Part shown: piece after piece, positions 32,629 through 41,846 of the stretch | Position numbering within the stretch: the first letter of the stretch is position 1 | Layout: every line of letters begins with the position of its first letter | Origin: Morganella morganii | GTDB lineage: Bacteria > Pseudomonadota > Gammaproteobacteria > Enterobacterales > Enterobacteriaceae | Direction of reading: 5' to 3' | DNA length: 64,000 nucleotides | Assembly: GCF_019402645.1 (NCBI RefSeq) | Contig: NZ_VKKS01000001.1 | Span: 1 to 64,000, forward strand | Notes under the pieces: generated by a model | Seen by the model: the letters and a program-made list of their open reading frames with translations, nothing else | Database searches by the model: none | What the model was told of the DNA's origin: nothing | Program-made: the position numbers and the translations under genes

Positions 32629-34742
32629 CCTCCCCACATATTGCCGGTTTTTAACTGGCCGTCAGCGCTTTTGGCATTTGTGTGTCCCGCCACATTACGC
32701 AGCCACATACTGGTTACTTTCTTCTCACCGGTAAGAATATCGGTATACTGTGTTTCCCCGAGACGATCATGCAAGCGGGTATTAAATAACTGATTAGCCA
32801 TCGAGAGGTTATTGATATAACCCCCTGCTTCAGGACGAATAATTGCCACATCCGGACCATCGGGCTCATCAAGCTGGTTAGTCAAATACCAGTTTTTACT
32901 ATTTTCCCCTTCACCTCGATTGAGAAAATACTCATACGCCCCCGCAACAATACGCCCGAGTTGTTCAAAATTACCGGCCGAATCACCACCAACCGAAATT
33001 AATTCAATACCATCAATAGTTTGAGCGCCCTGACCGCCAATATTATTAACACTTACAGAGGTGGTTCCACTGGTATTTCCGGCAATAATGAGTTTATCTG
33101 TAACAGAATCATCCCCTTCCAGTTGACCATTAAAAAGAATATGGCCATTATTACCGGTGTAATTGCCATGAACAGTCAGTGTATGTCCATAGTCAGGGGA
33201 ATTAAAAATAACATTTCCGCCATTAGTTAAATCAACAATGTGGGAATTATTATCATGAATCCATGACGAATTATCCAGTGTAACGCTGGTGTAAGCATTT
33301 TCAGTATCTATATTCCCGCTGTCATCCAGGGCATAAATATTCCCCGTTATAAAAGAACCATTATTACCATTAATCTGCATGTTTCCCTGACTACCGGTAT
33401 TATTGACTATATCACCTGATATCTTAGATGAATCTAAATTAAGTTTTAATACAGACTGGTCATTATTGAGAATGCCTTTGCTAAAGGATGATGCATCAGT
33501 ACGTATTAAGTTAAATGTTAAATCTGTAGCGTTTTGTGATAAATCAGATGTTCCGAATAATATTAAATATAGACCATTGCTATTATTCATGGTTACATCA
33601 TTAATATTAATGAGTGCTTTGGCTGTACTCATCTCACTGCTATTCTGATGTTGTTGCATATCAGTGTTAATTAAATTTGAATTTGTGGTCTCAATTGTTC
33701 CGCTATTTAAATTTAATGTAAACTCATACTCACTATCAAGCTGTTCATTATTGGTTGTCAGAATACCAATTACACTGTCATCATTTTCGAATGTCGGATT
33801 ATCATAGTCATTAATAATAGATAGATTATTTAAATTAATGGTGTTTCCATCATTTTTAACATTTGCACCAGACCCACTTAAACGAATTATTTGAGATCCA
33901 TTGCTTTTTAATACAGAATTATCAACTGTTATAGTGTTATTTATTCCCCCAATAGCTAACACTGAACCATCAGGGTCTGCCACTGAAGGAATCCCGTTCA
34001 GGATTGATCCTGATGCTACAGTTAATGTATTATTTTCACCGCTCATCAATACTGCACGACTTCCTGTGACCTGAACACTACCTAAATTTACACTATTATT
34101 TGCACCGCTCAGGTTTAGTCCATACCCTGTAGCGTGAAAAACCCCGCCATCACCAATACTCAGGTTATTATTCTGTCCATTCAGAACAATAGAACTGCCA
34201 TTTGTCGCAGATAACACAGAATTTTCACCTATAATAGTATTCGTATTTTGCCCTGATATGGATAATGGTACGTAAGATGATTCCAGATTTAAATTATCTC
34301 CGATAAGCATTGTATTACCTGTACCAGCTACTCTAATAGCCGAAAAGTTCTCAGAAACAATCGTTGCATTATCACCCAAAGAAATTATCGCATTTGATGA
34401 ATTTGTATTAAATCCAATACCAGTTTGTGACTGACTAACTTTAATTGTTAAGCCATTTGTACCATTAACTCTGCTGCCATCACCTAAGATTAGTATACCA
34501 TAACCTGTGGAGTTAACTGTTGAGCTGGTAGTATCAACAGTTACATCAGGTTCAATGTTTAATATCCCACCGTTAACATAAAAAATACCACTTGGGCCTA
34601 CCGCCTGATCATAAACTCCCCCCTCAGTTGTGGTATATTCATTTCCGGCAGTGATATTTACGCCTGTTTCAGCCAATACAGGGGAAATAGCTAAACTTAT
34701 ACAACAAGCAAGTATTGTTTGTTTTGAAATTAATTTCTTCAT
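32629..34742 (-). pseudogene. Autotransporter (AIDA/pertactin type), truncated by the prophage
   Basis: Starts MKKLISKQTILACCISLAIS, a signal peptide ending near VLAETG. The passenger is about 600 residues of Asn/Gly/Ser-rich beta-helix repeats (NGNNGSFITGN). The end reads SMWLRNVAGHTNAK and GQLKTGNMWGG, which is the beginning of the classical autotransporter beta-barrel. There the frame enters prophage sequence and stops after six more residues (TAA-type stop at 32607). Without the barrel it cannot be displayed on the cell surface. The missing barrel would lie at the other prophage end, outside the window. Confidence 0.8.
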
Positions 34743-34948
34743 ATTTTTCTCTGTGTGTGAATAGATAATAGTCACATGATTTTTTGTTAATGGTTAAATA
34801 TACATAAGGTAATTTTATGGCTATTAAAATCCGGGAATGATAATACATGGAAAACTCATTCATATTACACCCGGAACATCAGTTCAGCTGACACAATATA
34901 ATCTGCTTACCTTTACTTGAAATACCCCGCATCATCATAGTTCTTCCT

Positions 34949-35137
34949 GTGATAATTTATGGTTTCTCCACCATAACTCAGGGTCATAATCGCCCGAACA
35001 TCCGTGTATCTCCGGCTGTATTTTCTTTGCTATTTATTCTGACACCTTTATTTCCGAATGCTGCTTTTCTCACAAACACAGACAACGACCGGCTTGAGGA
35101 AACCGGATTAGCTGCCCGGCAGCTTTCGGATACTTAA
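34949..35137 (+). pseudogene. Possible 5' fragment of an inverse autotransporter (intimin/invasin) gene
   Basis: A 62-codon frame with a hydrophobic export-like segment (VFSLLFILTPLFPNAAFL) followed by DNDRLEETGLAARQLSDT, resembling the start of intimin/invasin proteins, then a stop. It could equally be chance coding in AT-rich DNA. The rest of 34,743-35,410 is AT-rich with no other gene seen. Confidence 0.25.
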
Positions 35138-35410
35138 TGAAAACTGAACTACAAATGTTCAGTATCAGAGTTTAATGTTAACAAAACCAATAATGCGAGT
35201 ATTTTAAATAAAATTAACACATATTCAATGGTACACAATATTGCTCACCTGATTATGAGTATTGGCCAACTAACTGATTTCATATAAAAAAAGTAAACCT
35301 TCGCAATAAAATTATAGTGAAACAATTCAAATAAACAAAATAAATGGATTAATATTTTAAAATACCCTAATACAGACCAAAAAAAATAATGTGAAACACT
35401 TACTTCGTAT

Positions 35411-35818
35411 TTATTGGTAATGAAAATAAATATGGCGATTAATACCCGGGGTCAGAAAAAATAGTAAAAACAGTAAAAACAGTGGAATAAATTCATGCCG
35501 GTGAATCGCCACAGATAATCCGGACGCCTCTGATCTGTTGATAATATTGATTTTTATATTCTGCCGGTGACTTATGTCCGCTACCCAACGTTCATCCGGT
35601 GCTTCCGGGCTGAACTGCCAGGTCTGTCCCGTCAGCTTCAGGTCAGCATGATACCGTCGTGAATACGGCTGCTTAAGCCGGGCGTAAAACCCGCCCGGAT
35701 GTACATCCGGCACCTGGCAGAGCCGGCGGACAGGCCAATAACGGTTGTTGTCACGAATAAAGGCGTACCTCAGCCGGATAGTTTTGCGAAGTATGCTGAA
35801 GTGACACTCGAGCCAATA
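35411..35818 (-). pseudogene. IS3-family transposase (orfB) remnant
   Basis: From about 35,815 leftwards the minus strand encodes RYAFIRDNNRYWPVRRLCQV, then PDVHPGGFYARLKQPYSRRY and DLKLTGQ, the N-terminus of IS3-type OrfB. It then jumps straight to APDERWVADIS, which belongs to the integrase core, so a long internal piece is deleted. The rest is out of frame and low complexity. Non-functional scar of an insertion sequence. Confidence 0.75.
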
Positions 35819-35835
35819 TCCATCAATGTTACTCG

Positions 35836-35861
35836 CCGATCTCCATTCACGGTAATACGCA
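35836..35861 (+). repeat. 26-bp direct repeat, copy 1
   Basis: Begins CCGATCTCCATTC and ends CGGTAATACGCA; 25 of 26 bases match the copy at 40095-40120 in the same orientation. This copy lies beside the IS3 remnant. The pair brackets the two-component regulatory genes. Confidence 0.7.
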
Positions 35862-36012
35862 CTGAAGAATTTTAATTATTTGTTTTTATTTACAAAAAGC
35901 TGAACAGGCAGTTTTAAATTTTAAAATATTTATCTGAAATGATACTCATAATTTGACTTTCTATAAATGGTGTTATATTCAATTATAATCACCCTTATAA
36001 TGAGTAATATCG

Positions 36013-36666
36013 ATGAAGAAGCTATCATTAGTTTTAGTTGATGATCATCCAATTGTTCTCTCAGGATTGAAGGATACATTATCACAATCAGCAAATTTAT
36101 CTGTTATAGGGGCTTTTACCCAGGACTCAGAGCTATTTACATTTTTAAAGCACAATAACGTTGATGTTATTGTGACTGACTACATGATGCCAAAAAATAC
36201 ACTATCAAGTGACGGCCAAAATTATATTCAGTTTTTACATCGTAAGTATCCGGAGATTGCTTTAGTTGTATTAACTATGATTTCTAACCCCATGCTTATA
36301 CAGATGTTGTATGACAACGGTGTAAGCGCTGTTGTTTCAAAAGAAGCACCTTTGCAGGATTTGATTAAAGCAATAAAGTTAGCGGGGCAGGGACGGGAAT
36401 ATCGCCAGCCTGTAGCTGATTTAACTACAACATTAAAAAGCCGTAATGCCACAACCCTTGATGAGCGGGTGAAAACACTATCACCTCGTGAATTAGAGGT
36501 GCTGCGACTATTTGTACAGGGGAGGCCTGTTATTGAAATTGCGAAGCTATTAAACCGAAGCGATAAAACAATCAGCTTACAAAAAAATGCAGCAATGCGT
36601 AAATTGGGTGTTGATAATAATCAGGCTTTAATCAGTTATTGTATCACACACCGTCTGTTTGATTAA
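36013..36666 (+). CDS. RcsB-like response regulator (NarL/LuxR type)
   Basis: 217 aa. Receiver domain with the acidic pocket D10/D11 and phosphoacceptor D56 (VIVTDYMMP), then a LuxR-type HTH (LSPRELEVLRLFVQGRPVIE, residues ~156-175, followed by EIAKLLNRSDKTISLQK). Closest in style to RcsB (TISxQK, KLGVDN). Convergent with the hybrid kinase, and the 3' ends overlap by 23 bases. Preceded by ~150 bp of AT-rich DNA. Likely controls the nearby fimbriae or other surface structures; target inferred. Confidence 0.88.
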   Translation: MKKLSLVLVDDHPIVLSGLKDTLSQSANLSVIGAFTQDSELFTFLKHNNVDVIVTDYMMPKNTLSSDGQNYIQFLHRKYPEIALVVLTMISNPMLIQMLYDNGVSAVVSKEAPLQDLIKAIKLAGQGREYRQPVADLTTTLKSRNATTLDERVKTLSPRELEVLRLFVQGRPVIEIAKLLNRSDKTISLQKNAAMRKLGVDNNQALISYCITHRLFD

Positions 36667-39600
36667 GCTTGTTGACCCAGATTATTAAATCATTGCAAAT
36701 GCCCTGACCAAATTCGCTTAAGTCTGAATTTTCAGTTTCTGAATCCAATGATCTCTCAAATTGCAGAAGTTTATCGGCAAGCTCTCGCTGTTCTACGCTG
36801 ATTAATGCTCCGCGTAGCCGATGCGAAAGTTGTTTTACTATTTTGATATCCCGGCTGTTTATAGCTTGGTTAAATTCCCGGATATCAATATTAAATTGCA
36901 AAATAATATTTCCCCTCTCTTTACCGTTAAGTGGATTAACGAGGGTGATTAGCTCATCTTCAGAAAAAGAGGAATGGTAGATAGGAAAAAAGCGACTAAA
37001 AAGATGTACTAAAGTTTCTAATTCTATTGGCTTGACAAGCCAGGCATTCATTCCTGCTTGTAAACAACGTTCTTCTTCTTCTTTCAGGCCATTTGCGGTT
37101 ACACCGATGATTGGACAGGTTTCACCTTCAAGGCGAAGTTGTTTTGCGAGTTCATAACCATTACGGTATGGCATATTGACATCGGTAAGAATAATATCAA
37201 CGATTTCATTATCCCAAATAACCAAGGCCTCCTCACCATCACTGGCTGTAAAGACTTCACAACCAAGTAGTTCAAGTTGTTCCTGAAGAACGATTTGGTT
37301 AATCGGGTTATCTTCAGCGATTAATACTTTTAATGAAAACAGATCGATATGTGTTTGAATACGGGGGATCGGATAAATTAATGAGGTTGTTAAGTGCTCA
37401 TTATTTTTTAATAAAAATAGCTGTTGGTTTAGTTCTGATAATCTGAAATGGTTTTCAGAGGCTAACCATGTTCTTCCCTTCCAATTTTCAGGCAGCGAAA
37501 CTTGCTCTGTTAATATACCAACTGCGATAACTGATGATGTATCTTCTGGTAAGCTATCTTGTGTTAAATAAACGGTTGCTCCCCATTTTTTCAGCCATTG
37601 AGCAAGATTTCTGGTGAGTAATGGGTTGATGGTTTGGAGCCAAATGTGGGTATTGGTCAGATCTGCCCATGTAGCATCTTGTTTTCCGGGCTTAAGAGGC
37701 AGTGTGATAAGAAAAGAGCTTCCACTGCCGGGTTGGCTTTGCAAGCTTATCTGTCCCCCCATCAGCTTAACCAGGTTTGAGCAAATAAATAAGCCTAAGC
37801 CTGTGCCACCATATGTGTGAGGTTCTGAATGAGCCTGGTAAAAAGGTTCAAACAGTTTTTTCTGTTGCTCTGGATCGATGCCAACACCGGAGTCAATAAC
37901 GCGCAATAATATATTGTCATTAGTGCTTGTTTCCAGTTCAACAATAATAGTACCTTTTTGTGTAAATTTAATGGCATTACTTAGCAGATTTCCAATAATC
38001 TGTTGTAACCTTGCCACGTCCCCGATTCTATTTGATTGGATATCCGGGTCTATAATCGGGAAAAGCACTAACTCTTTTTGTTGCGCTAATCCTTGATATA
38101 ATTGAATAATTTGTTGTATTAATTCTAAAAAATCAAATGGTTGATTTTGAATTTTGACCTGATTAGCTTCGATTTTACTGATATCGAGAATATCACCAAT
38201 TAATTGCATTAATAATTGGGATGTTGTTGACATACGATTAATTAAATTAATTTGCTGAGAAGATAATGAGGTATTAGAAAGTAATTCTAATGTGCCAATA
38301 AGTCCATAAAGTGGTGTTCTTATTTCATGACTCATGGTTGCTAAAAATGAAGATTTAGCCCGGTTGGCCTCTTCAGCTAACCGTTTGGCATTATCGAGCT
38401 GTTTCTCTGTTTCTGCCTGCATCGTTATATCGGTAAATGCACACAAAATTACAGAGCGTTGTTGGTAATTCGTCGCCGTACTCGTGATATATAGAACATG
38501 ATCTCCTGATTTTTGTGTTGTTTTGACGTTTTTTTGCCGGGTAATAACATGGCTGAGAAGTTCCCGATATTCATTGGAGTTTTGAGGTTGGGAAGGCTCT
38601 GTGATTTTAAGCCAGTATTGTGCAAGTTCATTCGCGAAACGCAGCTGCCGAGTTTCTCTATCAATAACACATAGGCCAATAGGCGTTATAGCAATAAGTG
38701 TTTGATTAAAAGCTTCGTTATCTAAGATAATTTGCTGGGACTGAATAGCTGGCTGCAGAATTTTCCTTTGGTACCAACGGTGGTAACCCCAGCCACAAAA
38801 AAAACTAAAGAACAGGGCTGTGATTAAACTAATGGGTAACCACAGATTATCTTCAAAAAAAGCGGCATAACTAATTCTGTAATATCCGCTCCATTTTTCA
38901 TTTTTAGAGTCTAATTTGAGGACAAGCCCATCTTTTGTATAAAAAAGTCCTTCACCAGCCTCAAAGGGTATATTTGTATCACCTAATAACTGACCAAATT
39001 CATTATGAGTTAACCAAAATTGATGTGTTAGTGCCGGGTTTAGCATTCTTTCAAAAACACTCATTCTGACTTGGCTTAGTAACGAAGCCGTGTAAATATT
39101 TTGGGGTGATAATTGTGCATTTTGCCACAAATGTGCGTCGAAACCCGCAGGAATAACGCCGATAAGATTATTTGTTGAATTGGATTGCCTTATCCAAATA
39201 ACGGTATCTTTCTCATGATTTTTTTGTGCCTCTTCAAGCTGTTTTTTTATTGAAGGGAGGTTGATACGAATACTGTCTGTGACCGCATGGAATAACTCGG
39301 GGGATATTGATTCATTTCCCATGACTGAACCAACAGAGGGAACGCTGATGCTAATATGGTCATGTTCATTAATAAAGAATACTGCTGCAGCAGGGTAATA
39401 TGACCCTCCCCAAAATGTAGAGTAAAAATCAGCTAAATAGGCACCAAGTGAAAATAGGATGCTTGGTACCCGGGAGCACTCTAAGCTCTCATTGCAACCT
39501 AATGTGAATGGCATAGCAACAATCGATTCTTTACCCTCCAGTAATCGTAACGGCCATTTTTTAGGGGGGGTTTGGTAATTTATTGAGTAAGTCCGGCTTT

Positions 39601-39853
39601 CTACTAACTCTGATAAGTCTTGGTTTTGCTGGTTTAATGCAATTAAAAACTTTTCTTGTTCAAGGATATAGCCAATAAGTGTTCTGAAATCTACCTCTAA
39701 TCGCTTCGTTTCTTGTTGAACAATTCGTTCAGCGCTCCAAACCAGAGTTGCAATGAGAATAAACAAGAGAGGAAGAGTAACAGTTAATATACTATTCGTG
39801 CGTCCTGAATTACGTGTTATTCGTGAAAATGCGGTTGGAGAGGAGTTGGTCAT
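36644..39853 (-). CDS. Tripartite hybrid sensor histidine kinase (RcsC/BvgS-like)
   Basis: About 1,069 aa from ATG 39853. Inner-membrane protein: TM1 (~22-41), a ~290-residue periplasmic sensor region, TM2 (~336-356), a PAS-like linker (~385-480), HisKA with H509 (MSHEIRTPLYG), HATPase_c (NLLSNAIKFT; GGTGLGLFIC), a degenerate receiver-like section, an intact receiver with D891 (ILTDVNMP) and a C-terminal HPt with H1011 (LSHRLRGAL). The layout predicts His-Asp-His phosphorelay to the RcsB-like regulator encoded convergently. The signal sensed is unknown. Confidence 0.88.
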   Translation of the reverse strand: MTNSSPTAFSRITRNSGRTNSILTVTLPLLFILIATLVWSAERIVQQETKRLEVDFRTLIGYILEQEKFLIALNQQNQDLSELVESRTYSINYQTPPKKWPLRLLEGKESIVAMPFTLGCNESLECSRVPSILFSLGAYLADFYSTFWGGSYYPAAAVFFINEHDHISISVPSVGSVMGNESISPELFHAVTDSIRINLPSIKKQLEEAQKNHEKDTVIWIRQSNSTNNLIGVIPAGFDAHLWQNAQLSPQNIYTASLLSQVRMSVFERMLNPALTHQFWLTHNEFGQLLGDTNIPFEAGEGLFYTKDGLVLKLDSKNEKWSGYYRISYAAFFEDNLWLPISLITALFFSFFCGWGYHRWYQRKILQPAIQSQQIILDNEAFNQTLIAITPIGLCVIDRETRQLRFANELAQYWLKITEPSQPQNSNEYRELLSHVITRQKNVKTTQKSGDHVLYITSTATNYQQRSVILCAFTDITMQAETEKQLDNAKRLAEEANRAKSSFLATMSHEIRTPLYGLIGTLELLSNTSLSSQQINLINRMSTTSQLLMQLIGDILDISKIEANQVKIQNQPFDFLELIQQIIQLYQGLAQQKELVLFPIIDPDIQSNRIGDVARLQQIIGNLLSNAIKFTQKGTIIVELETSTNDNILLRVIDSGVGIDPEQQKKLFEPFYQAHSEPHTYGGTGLGLFICSNLVKLMGGQISLQSQPGSGSSFLITLPLKPGKQDATWADLTNTHIWLQTINPLLTRNLAQWLKKWGATVYLTQDSLPEDTSSVIAVGILTEQVSLPENWKGRTWLASENHFRLSELNQQLFLLKNNEHLTTSLIYPIPRIQTHIDLFSLKVLIAEDNPINQIVLQEQLELLGCEVFTASDGEEALVIWDNEIVDIILTDVNMPYRNGYELAKQLRLEGETCPIIGVTANGLKEEEERCLQAGMNAWLVKPIELETLVHLFSRFFPIYHSSFSEDELITLVNPLNGKERGNIILQFNIDIREFNQAINSRDIKIVKQLSHRLRGALISVEQRELADKLLQFERSLDSETENSDLSEFGQGICNDLIIWVNKLNQTDGV

Positions 39854-40094
39854 GGCGCCATTCTCATTGATTATATGCAAACCCCATGATTTCCATCATA
39901 ATATAAAAAATAAATTAAACAATGATTCTTTTTTTGAGATGTTGCAAGAGGGTGACAATAGATGATCTCCCCCTGAAAACAGTCCCCGGGGCGGGGGACG
40001 CATAGTTTATCACTACCGGGCGGTCACTCAGCGGATACGGGAATAGCTGAGACCTGTATCCGCTATGGCTGCCATCGTATTCAAATATTATTAC

Positions 40095-40120
40095 CCGATC
40101 TCCATTCCCGGTAATACGCA
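40095..40120 (+). repeat. 26-bp direct repeat, copy 2
   Basis: Same sequence as 35836-35861 apart from one base, ending one base before the adhesin stop codon. Sequence 39,854-40,094 between kinase and repeat shows no gene but could be the remains of the same insertion element. Confidence 0.7.
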
Positions 40121-40121
40121 T

Positions 40122-41105
40122 TCAGTAAGAAACAACAGCCCGGATTGTTTTTGAAAATGGTCCTGAGCTTATAGAGCTGCCCGGCACTTTATTTAAGATC
40201 GCAGTATAAGGGACGCTTACTGATGATTGAGGTAAAATTTCGCCAATAACATAGTTTTGGTTGTAATTTATTTCTGTTGAGCCACTTTGTAACATCGTTT
40301 GTAATCCATTTCCCATATCAAGGTATTTGCCGCCCAAAATAGTATTATTATTTGGCTCAAAACGAACAGATACATTTAAGCCTGTTGCACAATCAGGGGG
40401 AACAGCCATCATTAAATGAAAAGGCCGGCTAATTGACTCCCCTGCATTCATTTGCTTTGGTGAAACTGTATCAAACTCTATACTACCACCATGTGATACT
40501 GATAAATTAACTGCGGGGGTTGGGCAAAGTAGTGTTAAATTACCGATAATATGAGCATAAACGGGCACTCCAAGGTTCTTTGCTTGGTAATCTTCATGAT
40601 ATCCTAATATAAAAGAACCTGTATCAAACGGTTTTAAAGTATTACTCCCCTTATTAACAGAAAAGTTATACTTTATCGCGATATTCGTCGTAACACCTGT
40701 AGCGGGTTGGTTCCAATAACCTAAATCAAGATTAGGTACACTTGGGTTTGTAATCGTCGCAGTTATACCGCCACCAATGGCACTTCTTTGTGTTACGGTT
40801 ACACCACTATTAATTAAAAGTGTTTTTATCTCCGTAGGCATTATATTTTTAAAATATATATGATTAGGGGCAGCTACTGTTCCTGTAAAATCACATGCAA
40901 ATAAAATAAAGGAAGATGTGGCTGATGCCAATTGTGTGCCAGTCGCTATTGTACTATTACTACTAGTGATCTCGAATGTAAGGTCTTGCTGTATATAATT
41001 TGGGCCAGAATTTACCCGGCAATTAGATACCGCTGCTGATACATTAAAACTAAAAAAGATAAATCCGAATATAATTAATGAAGCTATTTTTTTTAAATAG
41101 AACAT
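40122..41105 (-). CDS. Two-domain fimbrial tip adhesin
   Basis: 327 aa with a signal peptide (KKIASLIIFGFIFFSFNVSA). The N-terminal half is a beta-rich lectin-like domain with two cysteines; the C-terminal ~150 residues form an incomplete pilin domain ending with the chaperone-recognition strand (TIRAVVSY, aromatic last residue). Last gene of the operon, as for FimH/PapG-type adhesins. Sugar or receptor specificity cannot be deduced. Confidence 0.82.
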   Translation of the reverse strand: MFYLKKIASLIIFGFIFFSFNVSAAVSNCRVNSGPNYIQQDLTFEITSSNSTIATGTQLASATSSFILFACDFTGTVAAPNHIYFKNIMPTEIKTLLINSGVTVTQRSAIGGGITATITNPSVPNLDLGYWNQPATGVTTNIAIKYNFSVNKGSNTLKPFDTGSFILGYHEDYQAKNLGVPVYAHIIGNLTLLCPTPAVNLSVSHGGSIEFDTVSPKQMNAGESISRPFHLMMAVPPDCATGLNVSVRFEPNNNTILGGKYLDMGNGLQTMLQSGSTEINYNQNYVIGEILPQSSVSVPYTAILNKVPGSSISSGPFSKTIRAVVSY

Positions 41106-41114
41106 AGAGCCCTC

Positions 41115-41837
41115 TTATTCTTTATCTTCGTTCAGTACACATGATGTACTGCTGCATGAATAGTTTAATAACTTAGGGGAACCATAATCATCAATATATG
41201 TTACAACTATTTCAGATGCATTTTTTTGTTTATCAGATAATAAGTAATTTGTATTGCTGTTAGGTTTAATGATGACTTCTTCAAAGTTAGCAACCTTACT
41301 TTTGCTATCATTGATATTGATCACGACAACATGATAAGCTGTAGGGTTTGCCAGTTTTAATGTGCTTCCGGTCTTTTCAATTTTCAGCTCTTTTTGCCAA
41401 TTATTATCTGCATATTTAGCAATTCCTTTTGGGCGGTAAAACACCTTAAAACGAGACTGAATCACAATTTCAACTGCATTTTCCAATTGGCTTTTAGGAG
41501 GAATTCCAAGCACATTAAAATAAAATAATGATTCCTTATCACCGGGAATATCTAAGTTGTTTTTTGATGTGCTAATCCTGATTTGTTTCTTTTGGTTAGG
41601 TTCAATACGTTGTAATAAAGGTAATGCCACTAAAGGATCGGTGATTTTCTTACCTTTTTCATTCTCTACCCAGGACTGAACTAAGAATGGGTCCTTATTA
41701 TCCGTATTTTCAACAACCACACTAACGCCCTTACTGCCTTCGTCATAAATGACGCGAGTACGGTCAACGGAAATTGATGCATATGTGTATGTGCTTGCTA
41801 AAAGTAATACACTCATTATTAATTTTAAATTTTTCAT
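41115..41837 (-). CDS. Periplasmic fimbrial chaperone (PapD family)
   Basis: 240 aa, signal peptide to about residue 20. Immunoglobulin-like two-domain chaperone: SISVDRTRVIYDEGSKGVSV in the first domain, the conserved ESLFYFNVLGIPPK, and NPTAYHVVVININ in the second. It donates a strand to each subunit and brings it to the usher. A C-terminal cysteine pair (NYSCSSTSC) is a family variation. Ten bases follow the usher stop. Confidence 0.92.
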   Translation of the reverse strand: MKNLKLIMSVLLLASTYTYASISVDRTRVIYDEGSKGVSVVVENTDNKDPFLVQSWVENEKGKKITDPLVALPLLQRIEPNQKKQIRISTSKNNLDIPGDKESLFYFNVLGIPPKSQLENAVEIVIQSRFKVFYRPKGIAKYADNNWQKELKIEKTGSTLKLANPTAYHVVVININDSKSKVANFEEVIIKPNSNTNYLLSDKQKNASEIVVTYIDDYGSPKLLNYSCSSTSCVLNEDKE

Positions 41838-41846
41838 AATCTTCTG

